Part shown: one piece after another, positions 34,852-42,468 of the stretch
How positions within the stretch are numbered: position 1 is the first letter of the stretch
How the letters are laid out: the number at the start of each line of letters is the position of its first letter
Assembly: GCA_037176845.1 (NCBI GenBank)
Contig: JAYKXP010000263.1
Span: forward strand, 1 to 42,468
Direction of reading: 5' to 3'
Length of the DNA: 42,468 bases
DNA from: Paramarasmius palmivorus
Lineage: Eukaryota; Basidiomycota; Agaricomycetes; Agaricales; Marasmiaceae
Notes under the pieces: model-generated
The model's database searches: none
What the model was told of the DNA's origin: nothing
The model's input: the letters and a program-made list of their open reading frames with translations, nothing else
Translations under genes and position numbers: made by a program

Positions 34852-35296
34852 TGTGAGGGCGAACCAACTACCTCTCTACGGATAGCGGTGCTGAGCGATG
34901 ATGGTAAGGGAAAAGGGGGTGATCCGGCGTAGGCACAAGGCTCTATACGACGTTGAGCAGGCAGACACAAGTCAGATACTAGCCCAAATGACCAAGTTAG
35001 CATAACTAAAGGGATAAAATACAAGATGACTTGCCTAGCCCAAATGACCAAGAGGTCAAGATGGGGAACTAGGCATCTACGACTACGGTTTATATGTGAA
35101 GAGTCTGTCTCGGCGAGAATTGTACAAGTAAGCAATCAGAATGATACGGAAAGATGTAGAACAATGGAAGAATGATGTGGAATGTTCCGGTGGATGAGAG
35201 GCTGTACGCGATATAAGTGGAAAATGATAAGATGAAGATAAGAAAATAGATAAGGGGACTTAGAGAAATGAAAGGAAAAAGCTACGCTCCATCACA
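34852..35296 (-). repeat. 5' LTR of the chromovirus
   Basis: 445 bp, the same length as 9797-10241 and with no difference I could find. On the minus strand it should hold the retroelement promoter. It ends at 35296 and is followed by the TCCAG duplication. Confidence 0.93.
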
Positions 35297-35301
35297 TCCA
35301 G

Positions 35302-35740
35302 AAGGTCACGGTAAGGGAGCGATAGAGGAAGAAGACGAGTTTTCAGAACAAGGAATGGCGCCGACATTCAGTCGGGCACTAAGGGGAATGCATCAGAGAC
35401 GTTCAGTCTATGGATGCAGGAGATCACCGAGACATTCAGTCTGCGGCGGGTGCGGGGAGCATAAAGAAAGAGGAATAGAGAGAAGGTGGTGGAGGTGAGA
35501 AGCAGACCGTAGACTGTGGGAACTTGACAACGCATCTTCTTCTCCTCGGGCTTACCTCGGGCTACTACCTTCCTGTTCGAACGTTGACCCCATCCTTCAA
35601 TTTCTCTTCTTTTTTATCACTCAATCCGAGTATTGCTGACTGAAAGTCACAGTATCCCTGAGGAATTGAACGTTCCTTCAGGCCCACTCCCTTAGCGTTG
35701 AGACTGAATGTCAAGCGCTTTTCATTCCTTACCGCCTAAC
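35302..35740. other. Spacer between retroelement and unknown gene
   Basis: No gene is supported. A 76-codon plus frame runs from the LTR into this spacer and has no family resemblance. The 3' part (35.5-35.7 kb) is probably the promoter and leader of the plus-strand gene at 35741. Before the retroelement inserted, this sequence joined 9791. Confidence 0.4.
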
Positions 35741-37986
35741 ATGTCCTCTTCCTCGAGACTTTACGCAGCAACAGAAGATGGTCAATGGATCATAACAACC
35801 ACCAACGCATCTTACGTCCCCCGCCCATTCTTTGGAACACGACGAGTATACGAACGATGTGATTTCTTCTTCGGAGAGGCAGATTGCCTCCTCTATCCCC
35901 AACCCTATATTCCGGATCGCTGTCATTGGGCCGTAATACCGCGTATGCCAACAAAAAAAAACGATGATCGTCGAAAATGGTGGATTATGTTGGGTGAGGA
36001 GGACTTCGAGGAAAAGAGAGGGAGTGTATCAGGCATGGGGAAGTGGAAAGGGACGGCGTTGGAAAGATTTAAACAGGACTTCCTGGAGTTGAAGAAACGT
36101 GCGACGGCGCATTGCGAGAGTCGCAAACTATCAGGACAATCACCCAATATCGTCGTATCTGTCCTTAGCTATCAGCTTGACATCGTACTTGGATATCTCC
36201 TCCATCACATTGCCCCGAGACGTGTCGTGCAACGGCTTCTCCGATGCTTCCAGCGTTGGTATCTGGAGCTGACCGCAGCGCTGGATTGGTTTGAACTCTT
36301 CAGACCGTTAATGGAGGGCAAAGCGGTTCCGCCACAGACAGGGAAAACCGACAGAGTAGGGACTTTCACAACCAATGACATAGATCGTCAGCACTTGCGT
36401 AGTGCAGGAATTCCGGTTTGGCACATTCAACCAGGTGTGGAACAGCCTTTTACAGGCTTCTTTGCGGAAGTGGCAGTTCAAACGCCAGAGGACATGGGCA
36501 TCGAGTTAGAGATAGGTCGTGAAGCGCAATGTGTATTCGAAGGAGGCAGCGACACGGTAGCTCGTGCCATTGCAATCGAAAACTATCTCAGGTCTCTCAC
36601 AAAGCCGGGTAACCCTTTCGCTGCGTCTTTCGCAGACCCTGTTTCATCTGCGGTATCGTCTACGCCAGGTACGTGTGTATTGTCAGCAGTTGAAACTATA
36701 GCTGACTGCGTTTGTCACAGGATCCACATCAATTACGCTTCCAGGACATCCAGTCTCAGAAAGAGGAACATCTGCAGCAGGTAGGACTCAGAGGTTTATG
36801 CCAAGACTGTTACTTGACGCTAACATGATAATTACAGGATCTACATCGAGCGCACTCCCTGCACGTCCACTAGCTACAAAAGATAAACGTCATCAACCAT
36901 GTAGGTTTGCTCAATAGTTATTCATTGATGTTACTAATAGACATGTGTGCAGACAAGAAAGGAAGCCAGGTAGACAAGAACACGAAACAAGTGAACCGAG
37001 ACAAGTTCGCAGAGATAACGAAGCCGTATTCACCACCAACACCTCCGTTTTGGATTACGGCACTTGCAGGTATCGACCGAAAAAACAAACTGCGTAAGGA
37101 AGAAATCACCAACTCGGGATATGTATTCCCAGATCCAGGAATGTTCGTAGTAGCACCAGAGGAGAAACTCGAGCGATACATACGTGCTTGGCTCGATCTA
37201 CGCGAAGTCCTCACTTTCCGCGTGATGATGCGACCAGCATGTCTGGCCTCCGTTGCATGGAGTCCACAGCAGTGGAGGTTACTTCTCGCCCTTACCGACG
37301 GCCATCCTTCTGCCTCCGGGACCTTCATGGACCAATCACGCAAATCGGTGGACCGCTTGTTGGGCGAATGCTTGACCTTCTATGGCATATCGCGACGAAG
37401 GGATGCTGCTGTGGTCGCACAGTATAGCTTTCAATGGCGTGGCAAGGAGTACCCGATTGGGAAGTTAAAAGATGTTCGCATTGTGCAGGAGATTTTGTGG
37501 GAGATATATGAATTGAATTTTCGCTCCGAGTTCCACGCTCTAGACACGATATTACGTCGAAACCGGACAGAACAGAACGTTGACGCCTGGGGATCGATGT
37601 ATCAACCTGATAACCCCAATGACTTTCATCGATGTCATGAGGAAGTTCAGGCATGTTTCCCTCGACCCAAAGGGAACACAGCACAATCACCATTGGAAAT
37701 CAGATGGGAACTGGCGTCGCAAGGAGTAGCGGGGTCGACGGTGTTGTCCAGAGCACGGTATATCCTCCATATGAAGGAAGTTTTGAAGACTTGGCCTGGG
37801 AGTAACACTGTCCCGGTACTGCAGACGGAACGTCATCAAGTAGAGCAGTTTCAGGAAACGGAGCTCAGCCAACTGGAGGAAGCTGTCGCGGGATTTTACT
37901 GTCAGACTTTCTACAAGATGTTTGGCCGGCCACCGATCATCCCGCACCGCTTGGATCCGACAACTCAGATGAATAGGAGATCGTGA
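35741..37986 (+). CDS. Large protein of unknown function
   Basis: Four exons join in phase (35741-36667, 36721-36780, 36838-36900 and 36953-37986), giving about 690 residues. An in-frame ATG at 35708 is an alternative start. I do not recognise a named domain. The N-terminal half is globular (YVPRPFFGTRRVYERCDFFF, WWIMLGEEDFE, GIPVWHIQPGVEQPFTGFFAEV). The two tiny exons encode a linker with repeated GSTS segments. The C-terminal half has SGYVFPDPGMFVVAPEEKLE, YIRAWLDLREVLTFRVM and FQWRGKEYPIGKLK, then PNDFHRCHEEVQACFPRP. The second tiny exon looks like a near-duplicate of the first (both start GGATCYACATC), suggesting exon duplication. It is tail-to-tail with the HECT-like gene. Confidence 0.65.
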
Positions 37987-38330
37987 TTCATAATACTTAG
38001 CATTGTTGTTGATATTCTGGGTATTCATACTGTACAGTTATCTAACCGTATTTCCGCTTTCTTGTACTACGCCACTGGGCTTTTGTTCAATCAAACTGCA
38101 TACGCGCAAGACACAGAGACGGAACTGAGATCTTCTACATGCAACAAAGATTAAAGAGTGCGGCTCTATGACTCTACAAGCTGGTCAGCGAGAAGCATGG
38201 CAAATTTCAAGCTGAACTTTCGGTTGCAAAAGTTGAAGAGATCGTCTTATAGATCTACTGCGTAACGCATCTGAGAAACATTATGGGCTTGCATTGCCAT
38301 TTAGCGTAAACAATTGAGCACTACATGAAA
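37987..38330. repeat. Intergenic spacer with dispersed repeat copy C
   Basis: A tail-to-tail spacer. At 38166-38250 it contains CAAGCTGGTCAGCGAGAAG, TTTCAAGCTGAACTTT and GGTTGCAAAAGTTGAAGAGATC, the same blocks in the same order as copies A and B at 3.6-3.8 kb, on the same strand. Otherwise I see nothing. Confidence 0.6.
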
Positions 38331-41300
38331 TTACAGGATATTGTTGGTTCCGACGTTATCTAATATGGTACTGAGGAGCCAGTGATGCATAGCGACTCTT
38401 GAGTCCTTCTTCTCCGCTTCTGGGTCCTCCTCGTCTTCGTACCTGTTTTCCAGGAGCTGAATAAGATAAGGCGCAGGAAGTAGCACCAATCGCGGGCAAG
38501 TTCTGAACCTGCATACCCCCTGCTCCAAGAATGATATTCTATGGCCTACGGACTCTCTTGAGTATGATTCATCTGTTTCGTCCACGAGTCGGACCTAAAA
38601 ACAAAGATATGTAAACTATGACAAAGCTGTCGGCAGAAAGGCTCACCTCTATCTTGGGTTCGTCTAGTAAGACGAACGGAACTCCCGTTGCAGCCCAACA
38701 AAACATCCTACAGCGAAAAGTATCGCCACTTGGACCGTCTGAGATCGCGTCTTCAAGATTAACTCCCTTGTTGAACCTGCTTGAAACAGCACTAAGGAGT
38801 TGTGGGCATGGGATGCCTCTGCCTTCTAGAAAGTCCCGGAGAATGTCCTCCACCGTTCGCATTGACTGATAGAGAGGGTTCGCTAACATAGCTTGGGAAA
38901 GTTTCGCGCGGGTTTCCTCCTTCATCGTCTTGGTGAAGGTAATCCGTAGGGAGCTGTACCCGGATATGTTGCAGGTATATACGCTGCTCACGAGAGCTGC
39001 AGGCCCACCCTTGTACGCTTGAGCAACCTGGAATGGGATATTAGCCAAGGATTCCTTGCTACAAACCTTTGAAACTTACCCTTCCTAGAGTCATCTTGCC
39101 TTCCAGGCATGGAAGCATAAAACCCTCAAGGAATGCCTGAAAGTAAGGGTGCTGAATAGGCTCAGGACCGACTACTACGTGTCGGAGCATCTGCCAGCCG
39201 AACTGCTTGTGCATTTCCTCACTCCGGCCAGTAAAAGCAGAGGGCTAGACGAGAAGTAATCAGCAAGTTATGCGAGTCATGCAGTTGTAACCTTACCATA
39301 GTCTCATGATAATTTATCAGGTGAATTGCGACTTCTTGGGGTATGGTGTCTGTTGCGGAGAGAGATATCCAAATGGAGAGGATCTTGAATAGCTCTGGAA
39401 ACCACGTGGAAACCAGGCTTTTCGTGAGGGAGGCAGGGTTGTTGTCATAAAGTAGGTAGATGAGAAGAAGGGGATTGATTGGGTCCACTGGGTAACCGTA
39501 AAGAAGACAAAGCCCAACAATTGCCCCTAGAAGTTGGAGATCTCGCTTCTTGGTGTCAGACATCAATAGGGCGGATTGTGCGGGAATAGTGGCAAGAGTA
39601 CAGAAGCCTCCGTAACGAAGGGCGAAGAACTCTGACCTTCGAGTTTCCAGGTATTCCTTTGCGAGGGTATGCACTACCTCCCGTTCAATGCCTGGCCCTG
39701 ATGTAACTTCGTAGTCTGGCCCGTCAAGATTAGCTTCAGTCCTAGGCAAAAAAAAAAGAAAACAAGAAGTCAAAAGCTATCACGACCAACGGTATTATCA
39801 ACTCACTGAATGAAATGACGGGTCGGGTTGTACATCACCGAGAAATCTTGCTTCTCGATGCATTCCAAGATCTTTCTCTTCCAGCTGGCCGTTAGACCCT
39901 CTAGATCATAACCTGTGATGCTGAAGGAATGCATGGGTCCATCAGTCTCCAGTTCGTAGACGACTTCCACCGCATCAAGTATATCTGATCTGTTCAGAAT
40001 GATGCCCAGGTAATCGTCGGTCTGCTCCGATATCTCTGGAAACTGCCATAGTTCTGAGCAGGATTCACTAGAGATGTCCTGTAGGATGATTAGCATATAT
40101 TGGCAAGGTCTGCATGAGGAACTTACTATGTTTTCGTCCATCCACGATACTCCAGACGAGAATGAGGAAACTCTTGAAGAGCTGGTTCGAGTTGAAGATG
40201 CAGAGGAGATTCGGGAAGAGGGTGTTCTGCCAGAGGATGCCAAAGAAATCTGCGAAGTGGTCGATCTTCTGGAAGAGGCTGAAGAGATCGGCGATGAATT
40301 TCGGGCTGCCGAAGAATTAGACATGGTTCCAGAAGGGCGCAAGAGTTGAGCAACTATGCGTTCCTATTAAGAGGATCAGCGGTAAAGTTTTCTCTAATCG
40401 CAGTTTGCATACCTCTCCTACTTCCTCCTCGCCATCGGCAGGATCACAGTCCGCTTCCATCAGGTCCTCATCAAAGATACTACAACCTTCGTAGACCCGA
40501 GCATCGACATCACTTTGAAACATGCCATATACTCGTTTATGGATGCACCTATGAATGCGAGTGCTGTCGTCGTTCCCCAGATACACCTCCTTTAGGTTAA
40601 CCAAAGCCTCTGTAACAGTAGACCGAATACCTGCTCTATGGTTAGCCCTGACAACTCATTGGGGAAATGGTATTGACATACAGAGATGAATAATGAAATA
40701 GTTCTTGTCGGAGATGGACCACTTTGCGACGGCAAATTCACGTGGGTTTGCTAGCAAATCTGCGATGGTAGTTTCCGAGCGATAAGAAGCCGAAGCTATC
40801 CTAGGTGTCTTGTTGCTTCCATTTGGCCTTCCAAGATTGGTGTAGGAGAGAAGCTGCAGAGGGAGACCTTCGTGCAAAGCGAATCCACGAGATATCTCCG
40901 CCACTGGAGGAAAGATGTATCCCTTGCTGTTTAAAAGACAGGAGAGATGTTGGACCAGTTCGACGAGTCTTGTGGTGATTGGAAGGTTCGGGAATTGATG
41001 AAGAAGGTTGAGAGAGTTCAAGACCATTTTGTAGGTCTCTTCGTTCCTGTGGTAGCGATACATGTTCTTCGGGAGATGCAACCGCTGATAAACAACATAC
41101 TAGTCAATGATCAAGCTAGTCACCGAAAATTTTACTCAACGCACCCTTCTCTCTGCATTTGTGGGCTGAGCCGGATGTATCCAGACCTCGACATTAGCGA
41201 CCCTGATGTCGCCTTCAGCAATCGCCATGCAGTCCTCAATTTGAGGAGGCCTAACGTCGGAAGCCAGACTGGGCAGAACAAAAGCTTTGCCCCTCTTCTT

Positions 41301-41909
41301 CTTGTTCTGTCTGGAATGACGTTCCGCACTATCCATCCGATCTGCGTTAGCTCTTTGGATGAGGCTGAGACTTGGAAATGCCGTGCCGCTGCTTGATGCA
41401 ACAGAGCTCAACATGTTGATGCTGGTATATGGAGCTTGAATCGGACGAGCAATGGCCTGAGCTGGCGGAACGCTAGGTTGTGCCGGCGGCAAAGCCTGAG
41501 CTACTGGAAGATTGCCAGCCAAAGGTGGCGGTGGCAGTTGTGGCGTCTGTGACATTGGAGCATTAGCCTGGAGTTGAGACATGAACGACAGCGGGTTCAG
41601 AGGTTCACTCTGAGTCATCGGAAGTTGGGTAGGCGGAGGTTGAGGCGGAAGCTGATTAGGCGGAAGCTGATTAGGCGGAAGCTGAGTAGACGGAAGCTGA
41701 GTAGACGGAAGCTGAGTAGGTGCAGCTTGAGTAGGTGGAAGCTGAGTAGGCGGAAGTTGGGTCGGTGCAGGTTGGGTCGGTACAGGTTGGGATATATTCG
41801 GAAACGCATTTGTATTTGGGAAAGATGAAGATATCATTTGAGGATGATTCTGCAGCCACGCACACAAGCCCTGCATGAACATTTCTGGGTTCATGTTGGC
41901 CTGGTCCAT
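38331..41909 (-). CDS. HECT-like E3 ubiquitin ligase candidate with PTQLP-repeat N-terminus
   Basis: Start at 41907-41909 (MDQANMN), stop at 38331. Exons join in phase through seven or eight short introns, giving roughly 950 residues. The N-terminus has PTQLPPTQ-type repeats (15-bp units) and an S/P-rich part with KKKRGKAF; a middle serine-rich stretch (ISSASSRRSTTSQISLASSG) follows. The C-terminal half resembles a HECT domain: DLQLLGAIVGLCLLYGYPVDP matches the GR(L/I)(V/L)G.A...G.L.D block, FLEGF follows, MFCWAATGVPF is at the place of FVTGSSR.P, and RTCPRLVLLPAPYL matches TCFN.L.LP.Y, with the cysteine and the LP in register. HECT enzymes pass ubiquitin through that cysteine. Canonical HECT end residues are absent (it ends HHWLLSTILDNVGTNNIL). 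The assignment rests on motif reading. Confidence 0.55.
41628..41800 (-). repeat. 15-bp minisatellite in the HECT-like gene
   Basis: About ten copies of a 15-bp unit (GTAGGCGGAAGCTGA on the plus strand and variants) encode P-(T/N/S)-Q-L-P on the minus strand. The unit keeps the frame, so copy number can change without breaking the gene. It sits within the first 110 residues, in a region likely to be disordered. Confidence 0.8.
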
Positions 41910-42468
41910 AGCGCCTCTGTAGGAATCATCAGCTAGGAAGGGTATCCATATAGAATCACGACGTACCTTAGAGTATCCTCTTGGTCAAGAAATTAACGCA
42001 AAATAAAGACACAAAAGAATGGCAGGGTGGATGAAAAGAGAGACTGGACAACTGAGGAGCCTGTAAACCTCTTGAGATCGATTTATACCGGCTCGTCCCT
42101 ACAACACGTCTGTTAGTCAACGAAATAACACTATCGATTTGGCCCACCTGGTAATACAGCATGACAAAGTCGCTATCCGATTTGACGGTCACAGCTCAAG
42201 GCATAGGAGATGCCGAACTTGAAGAGCGGACTACAGATGCCATTGCACGGCATTATAAATAAGAATAACGAAGGCTGAATGTAGGCGAACGTTATATAGG
42301 CAGACATAAAGGAATCATCAAAGCACGACTTACTGGAATGAGTTCACACCTCAAAACGGGTAGACATGAGGATAATAGCGAGCAAGACAAGGGTGTAGTT
42401 GGAGTGAGTGTAAGACCAGAGTATGCGACCACGTCAAGGGAACGTGCAACCACGGCAAGCGCTAGTTC
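41910..42468. other. Upstream region of the HECT-like gene
   Basis: No supported gene. A 74-codon minus frame (41968-42192) has no family resemblance. The stretch probably holds the promoter and leader of the HECT-like gene. It ends at the window edge. Confidence 0.35.

Larger units (their letters stand above)
9797..35296 (-). mobile_element. Ty3/gypsy chromovirus, 25.5 kb with nested insert
   Basis: An LTR retrotransposon on the minus strand: 5' LTR at 34852-35296, gag, pol (protease, reverse transcriptase, RNase H, integrase, chromodomain), polypurine tract and 3' LTR at 9797-10241. The LTRs are both 445 bp, start TG and end CA, and look identical when read side by side. A 5-bp duplication, TCCAG, flanks the element (9792-9796 and 35297-35301), the usual size for Ty3/gypsy integrases. 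The C-terminal chromodomain places it among chromoviruses. Without the 19.36-kb insert the element would be about 6.1 kb, a normal size. Identical LTRs imply recent insertion. Pol is split by the insert, so this copy cannot act on its own. Confidence 0.93.

Noticed and set aside
3616..38250. Copies A and C as the LTRs of one very large element
   Set aside because: Similarity covers only about 85 bp, is imperfect, and has no TG/CA ends or flanking duplication.

Overview
The window looks like a transposon-rich stretch of a basidiomycete genome, most likely a mushroom-forming Agaricomycete. The signs are many short GT-AG introns (about 45-75 nt), a KDZ transposase gene with its cysteine cluster, a chromodomain Ty3/gypsy retroelement, and several accessory protein families that I know from basidiomycetes. 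No rRNA, functional tRNA, CRISPR or bacterial feature was seen. All gene models are hand-spliced, so exon borders are proposals.

Layout: 1-4379 holds only old degenerate repeats. 4380-9299 (-) is a long multi-exon gene with a 2-oxoglutarate/Fe(II) oxygenase core of TET/JBP type. 9797-35296 is a three-level nest of mobile elements. 35741-37986 (+) is a gene of unknown function. 38331-41909 (-) encodes a large protein whose C-terminal half resembles a HECT ubiquitin ligase. The last 560 bp hold nothing I can support.

The nest, outside to inside: (1) A Ty3/gypsy chromovirus (-) with 445-bp LTRs that look identical and a TCCAG target duplication. (2) A 19,359-bp element at 12602-31960 sits in its reverse-transcriptase region and is bounded by an exact 8-bp duplication (GATATTCC). 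Removing the insert and one duplication copy leaves the pol frame continuous. The insert carries a KDZ transposase gene (-), two genes with an RNase H1 N-terminal (viroplasmin-like) fold (-), a basic-region nuclear protein (+) and a large unknown gene (+). Its ends share a weak 31-bp terminal inverted repeat, and tRNA-like A and B boxes lie at mirrored positions about 225 bp in. (3) The unknown (+) gene is itself broken at codon 8 by a 4,891-bp AT-rich palindrome (23444-28334). Its 2.39-kb arms look identical, its loop is 109 bp, and it is flanked by an exact 9-bp duplication.

The inner 19-kb element is best read as a cargo-carrying KDZ transposon. A TET/JBP-like gene lies just outside the nest, which fits the reported association of fungal TET/JBP genes with KDZ elements. 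The most unusual object is the palindromic element: it has no gene of its own, carries arrays of a palindromic 12-mer in its outer kilobase, and could make a very long hairpin RNA.
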